This document shows positions 46,576 to 59,000 of a DNA stretch of 64,000 bases, piece after piece. Each line of letters starts with the position of its first letter. The stretch's first letter is position 1. The position numbers were made by a program, and so were the translations under genes. The notes under the pieces were generated by a model. It was not told the origin of the DNA, ran no database searches, and worked only from the letters and a program-made list of their open reading frames with translations. The stretch is from Tetraselmis striata (taxonomy: Eukaryota; Chlorophyta; Chlorodendrophyceae; Chlorodendrales; Chlorodendraceae). Where the stretch lies: NCBI GenBank assembly GCA_006384855.1, contig VCJN01000570.1:1-64000 (forward strand). The letters are read 5' to 3'.

Positions 46576-49370
46576 GCCTGGCTGCAGGCTGCCTGGCGCC
46601 TGCAACCTTCAATGCGGTTTTCAGTGCAACGTGCAGTGCCGGCGTCGCACGCGGCGCACCCGTTGCATCCTTCTGTAGGTGGCGATGGAGAGCCGCGGGT
46701 GCATCGTAGAGCGCTGCAATCCCTGGACCCTATTTATGTCATCCGCACGGTGTTTAAAATCGGCGATATAACGAGCGTACCCGTACAAATACCACCCCAA
46801 TCCTACCCCCGAATCGGCCACTAGCAGTGCCCTCGAGGCGAACCACCAACTATTGACCACTATCACTGACACCTAAGAGGCCAGGGGTAGAATACGGGCC
46901 GAGTCGAGTGGGATTTGGTGAGCCCCGGGTGTAGAATCGTGTGATCCAGCCCGTGTCTCATCTCCGCCCAATACTAAGTTAATAATCGCTATTTCTAAAG
47001 ATTATCACAGCTACCATGCACTCCATCGGCTCCCAATGCACCTACATGCTGACGAATCGACCCATATCGGTCTTTCGCTAGCATCTAGGTACAATGGACT
47101 TCAGTAGGCGTAGGTATATGGGTGGCGCGTCGACCACGCATCTACGGGTGGTGAATGACCGGCCCCCCATTCAGCCCTTCTATCTATTCTCGGCTCAGAA
47201 ACATGGGGGGAGATGGGACAGCGCGCATCGACCACCTCATGGGCCACTCATGGGCTCTACCGCAACCCTGTGAGGTAGGCCATGTGATGATGGTATATCT
47301 GCGGTAAGCTAGATGGCAAGCTGCGGGTGGCAGGGAATGCCTATGCGGGAGGGGGTCGAGAGCGCGGAAAATCCGGGTCGGTTGGGCCCATTGGGCCGGC
47401 GTCGACCAAGATCGACATCAAATTGGCCGACGCATGCGTATGGGCCTCTGCTAGCGCTCTTACGTTCGATAAGTAGAGAGCTGCCTCAGCCGCGCCCCCG
47501 AGCCCGACATCTGCGACGCTGCCGGCGGGACGCCTCGGCTGCCTCAGCCGGTGCGCCGCAGCTCTTTTTGTGGCGAAGGGACGGGAGGGGAATGGGCGCC
47601 CATGGAAGCGTTTTAGCTGCACCCCCCGGGATAGCATGCGGCGGTAATCAGTCTGCGTGAAACGGGCGGATTCGTACAACGAGGCACTAAAAAGCCGGAG
47701 AAATGTCCTCCCGAGTGGAATAGGGTACGGGCAGGGCCGGGGAGGGGGATTACTAAAATCAAAAAAGAAAATACAAAGGAGGCGAGTTTCGCCCATTCGA
47801 TGAGGGACATGGCCTTAAATGGGTTGCACGCTACGCACGATTATATTAGTGTGCACCTTATGCGGGTTTTTGCCGCCATGGGCTGTCGAACAGCTGGCGC
47901 GCCGTCTAGCATCAAGACTAAGCGGGAAAGAGTTGCAAGAAATTTCAAATTGAAGTTGCCTTAGCCGCTCTCGTGGGAAGGGTAGTTGAGGATGGGGGTG
48001 TACTTACGAAAACGCAAGCTCCGAGATCGAACTGTTTCTTGAATCGTGGGCACATGGGGCACCGTCCATGTAGCCCACGACTTCTAGATAGGTCATTGTT
48101 TTGTATATCACCCCTATGAGATAGGCTATGAGATAGGCTATGGACCTATTATATTTCCACGGCATGTGGTGCGTGCTCGTTCGGCTCGGGCACGTGGCCG
48201 TGAGCCCCCCCCCCCCCCCCCCCCCCCCGTGAATCGAACGGGCACTGCCCGTCCGTACGTAGCTGCGGCCGACAAGAGGCTGTTTTACCGCGCTACTACG
48301 CACGATTGGGATAGAAGCAATAAACACGATACACGATTCTATACTACTAACTAACGCACCGCAAAATATGTTCATCTCTATTTCCCCGATTTGGCACCCA
48401 AGGGGTGCGCCGTGCGTATCACAAAATACGCGTGTGCATGTATAGCATGGTTAAGACTGAATGTAATGCAAAGGAACTAAGCTAGAATAACTTTTGCAAT
48501 TCATGTAATATAATCACATAATAATATGCTGTCGTCGCTGAGTAATAGTGCGCTTCCCTTATAAGGTTGCTCCTTGGTTGTCTCGGCGGAGGCGGCGGCA
48601 CCGTTGCTTGCGCCGCCTACGGATGATGGGGCCGATGGTGGAGGCGGCGGTGCCGCTCACGCCCGGCATGGCGTTGGCGGCACCGCTGTTGTTGGCATCC
48701 GGCATGGCACTAAAACATGCATGGCCGCGGTTCCCGTGGCAAAAATAAATAGCCGACGCCACTCGCTCGCCTCTTGCCTCGTGGCATGGCGCGCGCCTGC
48801 TATCTCCGCGACGCATAGGCGTAGGGATATACGCAGTGGTGAGGTTATGAGTGGGCTCTGTTTGGGATGTGACCTCCGTTGGCTGCGGGATATACATACG
48901 GATATGGTGCGTGTGTGTTGCATGGGACGGCCGAAACATGCGCCATACTCATACATGATATCCAGCGCATAACTAAGCTCCCTCTAAGCACATAACTATC
49001 CTATAGGCGATTCGGCGAAGTTTGAGTTATTGCCTTGCAACCCGTTTTCGGTCCCTACTGCATGATGCATAGCAATAGCTTAGCTGAAGGCTTCAGACAC
49101 TGAAGGATGCAATGCAATACTTAAGTAGTGGCTGCAATGCAGACACTTGCAACCCAATCTTGGTTGCCACCACAATCGCAATGTATGGACACATGCGTGA
49201 CCTTGGAGGCCGGACAACACATCAATAACACACTACTTATCAGATATTAAATTCGGCACGTGGCAACGACTGCGGAACAGTAGTATTGTGGATTCGCCGA
49301 CGTCATGACAAATAGTTAACACGAACATATGTCGAAGCATGTCCGACATCATGATAATGTGGGGGGTTTA
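46576..49370. other. Gene-free region
   Basis: A C run near 48207-48228 and a short ATGAGATAGGCT tandem (about 48115-48140) are the only patterns. Frames such as plus 47313-47660 show no family resemblance. Confidence 0.35.
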
Positions 49371-49371
49371 T

Positions 49372-49475
49372 ACGTTTCGGTACGTTATGGTACGTGACGG
49401 TACGATATGGTACGTGAGTGTACGTCATGGTACTTGACGGTACGTTCTGTTACGTGACGGTACGTTTGCTGACGT
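49372..49475. repeat. Minisatellite of GGTACGT(G/T)A-like 10-base units
   Basis: About ten units of the form GGTACGTNA(T/C)GGTACG follow one another with substitutions. Each pair contains GGTAC palindromes. Confidence 0.8.
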
Positions 49476-50084
49476 GTAATGTATATAATCAACCTGGGGG
49501 TATTTATTTCGCGCGTGGCGCGCTCGGCGGCAGTATGTAGTGGTTGTTCGCGGCATAGTGCGGTACCCGGACTTGCGGTAGCGGTGGGGGTGATTATGTA
49601 GCGACTATTTATTCATTGCGCTGGTGGATTTTATTAACATTGGGGCTTTGTCAATTATATATCCGTCAAAAAATACAATCGTCGCAGGATACGGTCTCGC
49701 TAGTACACGCCGCGCACGCAACGACGGGCGGCGGACGTGAATGAAGAGCCTCCATGCCAAGGCGAGCCCTCGTGGTAGCGAGGAGCTCTCAGTCCCCGGT
49801 AGACAAGCAGACTGCATAGCACCAGAGGGATGAATCTCAGGTGCTCGCGCTAGAGAGCGCGTGGTACAGGTGCAGCTGCTGTTGCTAACGTTCGCCATCA
49901 GGCGGCCGCGCCCGCGGACTATAAAGTACTCCCGCGGCGTTACCTACGGGAGTACAGCGTAACGTACGATACGGAGGAAGTCGGGCCGCCTGTGGAAGTA
50001 GGGGCACCGTCGGAGCGGCGTGGGGGGAGGCGCCCCGCGAGCTTAGTAGGGGGGTGGCGCCTTGCCCAGCCACCACGAGGCATC
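49476..50084. other. Upstream region of the Pmp-like/U-box gene
   Basis: No gene was recognised. It should hold the promoter of the gene starting at 50085, but I cannot identify a TATA box or other element with confidence. Confidence 0.35.
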
Positions 50085-53000
50085 ATGCAACCTCGTCTCT
50101 GGGCGGTGCTGCTGGCGGCGGCGGTGGTGCTGCAGGCGGGCGCGTACGCAGGTGAGGCCGCCCAACGGGCGCTGCATGCCGCCGCTCGTCCGCCGGGGGG
50201 CGGACCCACATGCGGGACGCTGCACGGCGGCGCGGGGCTGTGCGGTGGCCTCCCCTGCGCCATGCCTGCGCGTATTATCCTCCCTGCTGCACAAGCGACT
50301 GAGCGGCGTGGGCGGCAGGAAGTCATTTCAGAGCCGGTAGAGGGCCACATGCCGAGGGAAACGCCACCCAGCATGGGTAGCTTTCAGAAGGGCGGTTGTT
50401 TTGGTGGTGGTGGGGAGGAAGTGGGGGGGGGGGGGGGGGAGGGGGGGGTTCCCTGGTAGGCTGGACACTGGACGCTGTCTGGTCGAGACAGGTACACGGC
50501 GAAGTGGTGCTGAGCTTCAGACGATGGGATTGGTGTAGTGAGCTGGATGGTGCGGTAGCGACACGCCCCGGCTCCAGACCCTTCGGCAAGCGTCAGAACC
50601 CCGGATTTGGGCAGGGAGCTTGCTTATCAGGATGGGGGCGAGGGGAGCAGCCATAGGAGAGGAGTGGTTGCCGTCATATAGCGCTCCAGGCCTACCAGGC
50701 GATGGCTGCCTCTCACTTCTCGCTGTTGATGTGGTCTGCACGCAGTCGACGTGAGCACAGAGGGGGGGCTGCGGGAGGCGATCGCGACGGCGGGCGTCGC
50801 GGAGGTGGTTGTGCGGGAGGACCTGGTGCTCAATGGTGCGCCGTCCCTCACATCTTTTGCCCCGCCCTCAGCCCTCCACCCGCCCCCACTGCCGCCTGAT
50901 CCGCAACTGGACTGGCATTGACCCGCAGCCCCCCCCCCCCCCCCCCCCCCCTCTCCAAAGGCACTGCCCCCATCAGTGTGTCGCGCGCAGTCAGAGTACG
51001 CGGCGCCTGCGGGCCGCAGGGCACCGCTGCCTGCGAGGTCTCGCTGCACCTGGCGCTGTCGCGCCTCTTCACCATCCTGGACGGCGGTGCGCTGACTCTG
51101 AGCCAGCTCGTCATCGAGGGCGGCCGCACGCGCACCTCCAATGCGGACACCTCCAATAGCGCCAAGGGCGGCGCCATTCTGGGCCGCGCCGGCGCCATCC
51201 TCCACATGTCCGACGTCACACTGCGCGACAACATCGCCTCGGTGAGCGCCCCCTCATTCCACCCTGTCCCCAGCCAGCGCGGCTTTTGCCCCCCCCTCCC
51301 TCCCGCCTCCTCAGCGTTTCCCCTCCTGAGCCGCGCCATGGCGCCCCCACCCACAGGACGGCGGCGCGGTCTACCTAAACAACGCGCAACTCGCCACCTT
51401 CACGCGCTGCGCCTTCTCCGCCAACCGCGCCACCGGCGAGCTGACGGACCTCACCGGCTACGGCGGTGCGCTGGCTGTGTGGGACACTGCTATCGAGATC
51501 GCTAGCTGCCAGTTTCAGGGGAACTTCGCCAAGCAGGTGCGCGCGCATGCAAGCTTGCCCTCCCCCCCCCTTTCTTCTCCCCCCCTCCCCCTCTCTTCCT
51601 CCTGTCTCCAGCTTCAAGAAAGCAGGCATCGCTTTTGCGTTTGTAGCGCCCTCCCCTCCTGTCCCTTTCCCCTCAGCAAAGCCCCTAAAGGAAGCGAATG
51701 CCCTCAAAAAACAAAGAATACCCCAAACACATACACATCCGCCGAGATGCAGCTATATACTCATTCATTGGGGCAATGTGCACGGGGTCATTAAGCTAGA
51801 TCGCACATTTAGGATTATTGTCTGGCCACTTAAATCCAAGTTCAGGCTTATCGATCAGTCTAGCTCTGTCATGAAAGCCGCAGCAATTCTTTATGCCTGA
51901 CCCTTGCCCCCGCAAACTAAGGTTGCATCTGCCTGCGTGGAGGCTGGGGTTCGTATTTAGGTTTATCCGGGAAAGGTGTTGACATCCCACTGATGTGTTG
52001 ATATGCCTGTGGGTTGGTACCTGCCCTCATCTCCTGATGCCGCCTGCTCCCCGTTTTGCAGTACGGTGGTGCGGTGGCGATGCTGCATACGTCAGAGGTA
52101 TCCGTGGTGGACTCCATCTTCGAGGACAACACCGCCGCCGACAAGGACGGAGGCGCCATCTTCACCGAGCGCGACATCAAGCTCACCGGCCTGGAGTCCT
52201 CCCGGTTTGCGCGCAACACCGCGGGGCGCAACGGTGGCGCAATCTTTTACTCCAACAACCCCGCAGAGCTCAGCCTCAGCGTCCTTGCCTTCGAGGGCAA
52301 CTCTGCTGTGCGCGGAGGCGCGCTCTACGTCACCTTTGTGAGCTGCCCTCCGCGCCCAATCTGCCCCCTTGCTTGCTCAGCGTTCCCTGATTGGGTGCAT
52401 CGCACAGCCTGTGCCGCAACCACACAGCGTTGCCGTGCCCTGATGATGCAACATGGTTGATGCGTAGTTTTTCCACCACCCAGTTGGCCCATCCCCTCGC
52501 CAGCGGCGCCATGTTGTGCGTGACCCTGCGCCTCCTGCCCCCCTGGCGCGCCCTTGCAGGCTCGCCTGGTCGTGGAGCGCACCGGCTTTGTGGAGAACAC
52601 GGCCAGCGAGCAGGGCGGCGCCGTGTACACAAATGTCAGGCCCATCAGCAGCAACGCCGCCATCTTCACCTCGTGCAACTTTGAGTCCAACACGGCCAAG
52701 ACGGGCGGCGCGCTGTATGGCGGCAACACTCGCGCTCAGTTCACCCTCTCGGTGACGCCACCTTCCACTCGCTCCTCCCTGCGCTCTCTGCTCGGAATAT
52801 GCGCATGCCTGGACCACATTGTGGTGTCTTTGGGTGAACATATGCCTGTTGGGGAGATTGGACGCTTAGCATCTGACACACTTAACTCTGCACGTCGTTC
52901 AGGTTGTCACCTTTGAGCTCAACAAGGCCACGGCGGGCTCCGGCGGTGCCATCCGGCTCATGGGCTCCGCCTCCAGCATGACGTGCGCCAGCTGCAACTT

Positions 53001-56000
53001 CCGCGAGAACTACGCCACGGTGCGGTGCTCGCATCTGGTCCTGCCCGCTTCCGTTTCTGCGGCGCAACGCGTACATGCTAAAATTAGGGCCACATCAACC
53101 TATGCGTGTAGTCATACTCTATCATCAGCGTGTCGGTGTGATTTTTTCATTGTCACCACCACTGCCTTGTCACTACAGGTGCCGACTAATGCATAGGAGG
53201 CACGCTATTACTGGCCTGAACTTTGGCTTGCATGCAGCCTAGGAGACATTTATTCTGCTATGGCCTCGTCTATGTTAGCCATTTGGCAGGCAGTGTGGGT
53301 TCTTATTAGCGCATCGGCACGCGTTGCGTCTCTACGCTCTAGATGACACTTGCGATCACTGCGCGGATCCCGGACTGCCCCCTTGTTTTATCCTGGCTTG
53401 TGCGGTCGCCCGTTGCAGACCAATGGCGCGGGCATTGCGCTGACGGACGGCGTGGACGCGGGTCTACACACCACTGTGATGGGCAGCAACGTGGCGAGCG
53501 AGACCGGCGCGGGCGGGGCAATCTACCTGGCAGGGATCAACACGCGCGCGGCGCTGGTGGACTGCGTCGTGCAGTACAACCGCGCGGGCCGCGGCGGCGG
53601 CATCGCTGCGTTCAACCAGCCCACGCTGACGATCGCCAACTCGTACGTGGAGGACAACACCGCCAATGACTACGGCGGCGCGCTCTCGCTCGCGCAGCTG
53701 TCCTCGGCGCAGCTGCACAACGTGCGCGTGAGCTACAACTTTGCGCGCGTTGAGGGCGGCGCGCTGCACGTCGCCTCGGGTGGGCAGCTGGTGGTGTCGG
53801 GGAGCACTTTCTACCGCAACAGCGCAAACCAGGGCTCGATCGGAACCACATTTACCAACGCCACCGCCGGCGGCGTGCTGGCGCTCAACGCGGGCGGCGT
53901 GCTCAAGACGTCAGCCTGGTTGTTCTCAAGCCAGTTTCGCGAGAACGACGCCGACCACGGCGGCGTGCTGCACACCACGTGGGACAACCACCTGCAGGTG
54001 GAGAACTGCTCCTTCATTGACAACATTGCGCACCAGCACGGCGGCGCCGTCTACCTCACCGAGTTCGGCAGCCACATCTTCAAGAACTCCACTTTCACCG
54101 TGAACAAGGCCACCTTTGGCAACGGCGGCGCGGTAGTCATGGAGGACAACTCGGCGGTGGTCCGTGCCCCCCCTCACCCCCCCCCCCCCCCCCCCCCCCC
54201 CGCTCCCTCGATTCGCGTATGCACCCGGACCACGCACATCCTGTTAAAACCCCTGAACGGTATAACATCATCCCCAGGGGGCGGCGCCAAGTTTCCCTTC
54301 TTGTGTAGCGCAACCAAGCTCTGCGTTCGCTAATTGTTGTTGTTTTTGACACCCCCCCCCCCCCCCCCCCCCCCCCCCGCCCGGGCCTCAAAAAGAGACG
54401 AAATCTATACTCATCAGGAAATCCATCAGAGTAAAACCCGAATACAGCACGGACTCACCGATTCGATGTGCCAAACAGTTCACTACTTTTCCGACCCGCG
54501 AACCCATTTCAATTTTATACGACATGGACTAAAAATGGACTTCCAACTATAACGATTGTGCATTTGGGTGCAGGCAAGCTTCGAGAGCTGCCTCTTTGAC
54601 CGCAACCAGGCCGCGCTCACGGGCGGCGCGGTCTACATGAATTCCACCGCCAACCTGGACTCGGAATTCACCAACAACCGCTGCCTCGGCTCCAACGGGA
54701 CCTTCTACATCTGCGCTGCGGATGTGGACATGCAGGGCGGCACAGCCTACATCAGGGACATTGACAACGTGATGGTCACCAACGGTGGGTACTGGCTCCG
54801 GACAGTCCTTGCTGAGAAAGCGCACAGTGTTTTCTCTTGCATTTGTCACATAATAATTGTTATGGAATATTGATACCCGTAATAACCTCAGGCATATCGG
54901 ACCGCTGACACAAGCTCTATGATTATGAATGTACATCGGTACTGAGAATCACATGTTATTGGGAGCATACATACGGAAGCTTTTGTCAAGAAGTGTCTCA
55001 GAGTTTGATTTGCATAGGCGCTTCTTTTTCTGGACGAGCATATATCGCTGGCGCGCAGGCAGCATGTCGTGTCTCCATACAGTACAGCTACAGGTAAATG
55101 TAGTACTTATGTGACTTGTCATTGCGCTCGTGTTGTATAAGGATTATATGCGATATAACAAATTCGGCCGAGGCACTAGCTAGCGCGTAGCAGTCCCGTG
55201 CTGATGGATCCCGCGATGATGTGTAAATAAATGAAGTGATGATATTATCATATGCGCTGACAGGAGTAATCCTTACCAGGATGCGACTAGTATAATATGC
55301 GCGGACGCCAGCGATATATACACTCGTCCACATAATCGTTGTATATATACACTTATCCATATGAATACGTCATATTATCGTCGTGGGGGTGGTTGCAAGG
55401 AACACATGGCCAGCAGGCGGGCCTGGGCGGTGCCGGTCAGCGCGGGCGCCAGCAGCCGGGCCAGCGCGGAGGAGCTCCATGGATGTTTGGCATGGGCGGC
55501 AGTCACTAGAGATGGCGGCAGGACAGGTCTGCCTCAGTGGTAACACTACATCTATAAATGAATCATGTCTCTGTAATGCATCCCCCCCCCCCCCCCCCCC
55601 CCCCCGCCCCTGTTCATTGTAGGGGTGGACTCATAATAGGGTGTTTGTTTCACAGCCTTGCTCTAGGAATTCCGGGAGGGGGGGTCGCTATTTCGTACTC
55701 GAGTCCTCCGCCGGAGTACCCTCTGCGAGGGAGGCCTGCTTTTGTTGACTCTGACATCGCTCGCCACTGTGTGGCCTGCCCTGAACGAGCAGCGACCGAG
55801 GTGGAGTTTGCCTACTGCTGGCCCGTCACTTGCGTCGCCGACCTCTTCAGCCTCTCGTACTCGCAGTGCCCGCTGTCGCTCATGCCGGACGACGGCGGCG
55901 TGTGCGGCGAATTCCCCGTGTTTGCCGGCGTGACGGCCACGCTGGCGGTGGAGCGGTGGTGGGAGAACCCGCGCAACTGCGGCGAGGCCAAGAGCTGCCC

Positions 56001-56046
56001 CTCGCCGCTCCTGCTGAGCCAAGACACCTGCAGCGACCCCTGCCCC

Positions 56047-56078
<32 letters not shown>

Positions 56079-59000
56079 TCCTACGCCCATCCCGGGCCCC
56101 ACGCCGACCGCCACGCCGACCGCCACACCCATCGCGACACCGCCCGCGCAGACAGCTGGCCCGGCGCCGACGCCTGCGCCGGAGCCCACCGCGACGCCCA
56201 CCCCCACCGAGACGCCGGAGCCGACGCCCACCTTCACGCTGGGTCCCATCTTCGGCGAGCGCCTCTCGACGCTCTGGCGCTTCCGCTCCACCAGCGGCTC
56301 CTCCTTCAACGGCGGCTTTTTCCAGCAATTTGGGCTATACCTGTTCGACCTCGCCGGCGCCGAGGCTTTCTCGGACTACTACTGCGAGGGCGACCCGCTC
56401 CCGGCGGCCAACGTCACGCTGGAGCTGTCGCCCGCGCCGGGCGGCGCCGACTGGACGCTCGACCCCTCCGACTGGGCGGACGCGCCCAGCACCCCCGGCG
56501 CGGTGATCCCACTCCCGACCGCCACCCCGGCCGCCACCGCCACCGCCGCCGTCGACAACCCCATCGACTCCAACGACAACAGCACCGCCACGCCGATGTC
56601 GACGTCGACTGCCATGGCGACGGCGGCGCCCGGCAGCCCGGTGGGGCCGCCGCCGCTGTCCGACTGCCTGTACGGGGTGGACAAGCCGGCCGGCAACGCT
56701 TGCCGCTGGTTCACTTACGAGCCCCCTCAGGGCGGCTCCGCGGTGGTGTTCCGCCTCCCCGAGCCAATCGAGCTGCGCTGCGTGCGCTTCGCGGTGCCAT
56801 CCGGCGAGGTGGATGCTCCGCGGCGCTTCCCGCGCGACGGCGTGCTGGAGTATAGCCCCGATGGGCTGGGCGACATCTGGGAGGGCGCGGTGGTGTTTGA
56901 GTCGATCGACCAGGAGATGCTGGCGGTGAAGGAGCTCAGCGCGCGCGCCCCCGACCCGCCGCCCAGCCCCAGCCCACCGCCCAGCCCGCCCTCGCCGCCG
57001 TCCCCGCCGCCGTCCCCGCCGCCCAGCCCGCCGCCGTCCTCGCCGCCGCCGCCCCCCGCCGCGCTGTTGGTATCGTGGGTGCTGCCCGTGGCGCCGCCGT
57101 TTGCGGTCGCGGCCGGCTTCCCCGCCGTCTTTGGCTGGTCCGCTGCCGCCGGCTACCCGCTGGATGGCCTCACCGCGGAGGTGAGCCTGTTGCTGGCGGC
57201 CGCCGACGGCAACGAGAGCATCGTCCTGACATTCGACCCAGTCCCCCTCGGCGGCAGCCTGCTCTCGGTGGACCTACCAGCCGACCTGGCGCCCGGCCAC
57301 GACTACCGCCTCCTGCTCAAGGTACGGGCCACCGCGGGTTTGATCTCCCCCAAGTTCAAACCCCTCCTGTGGACTCCCCCCCCACAGATCCCACAACTTT
57401 GGCGTTGCGCCCTCCTACGCCTTACGGCAACCTTACGCAGCGAGCACCAGAGCAACTACCAAATAATACGCAAACCACTGTATACGTATGCCGAATATAC
57501 GTGAACGATGTGCAGATGTCCTCATACTGGGAAACTTAACGAGTTGTACAATGGCACTTTTTGAAACACATATGTTTCTCACAACCTTTTGAAGCTGAAT
57601 TTTTTTAGCCTTTGATTAATCTTTCAGCACCAGTGATGCATTGGTTTAACGCCCAGGAGCTCGAGCTTGATTAAAAATCCATTCGTTAGCAGCAACTTCC
57701 GTAGTTTCTGCCTCCTGACTACGCGCCCACTATGCGGGGCGTCTTGTGTTTGTTGTCGCAGGTGAGCGACAGCGCTGCCGCCCTCCCCGACGGTGTGATC
57801 CCGGATGCGCTGGCCGTCGAGGGGCTGCGCAGCGTGCTGATGAGTGTGCTGGAGGTGAGCGGCGAGCTGTCGGGCGGCGTGATTGCGACGCTGCGTTACG
57901 AGTCGGAGCCGCCGGAGGATCCGGCCGCGTTCCTGGCCGCCGTGAGCGAGGACGTGGGCACCGCGCTGGGCGTCGGCACCGACCGCTACGCCATTCTGGG
58001 CTACCGCTTGGGCAGCGTGCTGGTGGACGTGCTGTTCCTGCCGCCGGCGTCCGGCGCCTCGGCGGCGACGCCCACCGCGGCGCAGCTCGCGCGAGAGCTT
58101 GAGGCGCAGTCCGTCAACCCGACGAGCGCCCTGCGTACGCGCGGCCAGCTCGGTGGGGCGCTCGCCGATGGCGGCGTGGAGCTGAACATCCCGCCGCTAC
58201 CAGCCCCCGACGCCCCGCCCGCGGTCCCCGATGGTATCGTTACTTTCTCGGACGAGTTGTTGATTTTCGCGGGCGCCGCGGTGCTTCTCGAGATCCTGGT
58301 CATGCTCGTCGCGTGGCCCGTCAATCGCTACGCGCGCGCCGTTCAGCTCGCCACCGTCGCGTCGGCCACCACAAGCACACGGCCGGCCGACGACCGCGCG
58401 GGCGTGCTCGCCGGCGCAGTACGCTCCCTCAAGCTGCCGGCGGGCACGCCGCTTATGCTCGGCCCGCCACCGCGCTACAACTCCCTCTTCTCGGCGCCGC
58501 TCAGCGCGGCGCAGTTCATCGCGTTCGCCGTGTACCTCGCGCTGGTGGTCGGCCCCCGCTCCGACAGCTACCCCGCCTACCTCATCGCCGGCGCCGCCTC
58601 GCTCGCCTGCTGCTTCGTCGGCAATGCCGCCGGGGGCGCCGCGACTCTCGTCGCCGCGCAGACAGCGCTGGACGACTGGGACCGCGCCGCCTTTGCCTCG
58701 TGGTTTGCGGGCCACCGCGCCCTCACGCTCGGTACCGTGTCGCTCAGCCCCTTCCTCGGCACCTCGCTCGACATCTTCCTGCTACTCGGCTCCTATATTA
58801 GCCCCACACTGGCCGCGCCATGGGGCCAGGCCAACTACAACCGCTTGCTCGCAGCCGCCATTGGCGTCGACCTGATCACGCAGTCCATTCCGCAGGTGCG
58901 AGCGCGCTCACAACCAGCCGGGGGGCACGTCCGATCGCAGCAGTCTGCGACATGCGATATATACACATGATACATTGCTTATAGCATATGCTGTTTCCCA

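Noticed and set aside
48225-48300. Possible tRNA on the minus strand ending in GTTCGATTCAC
   Set aside because: A B-box-like block is present, but the T-stem is only four pairs, the acceptor stem does not close, and a C homopolymer sits where the 3' end should be.
55663-56328. Long Arg/Gly-rich minus-strand frame
   Set aside because: It is the complement of the Pro/Thr-rich exon 10 of the U-box gene and has no independent codon signature.
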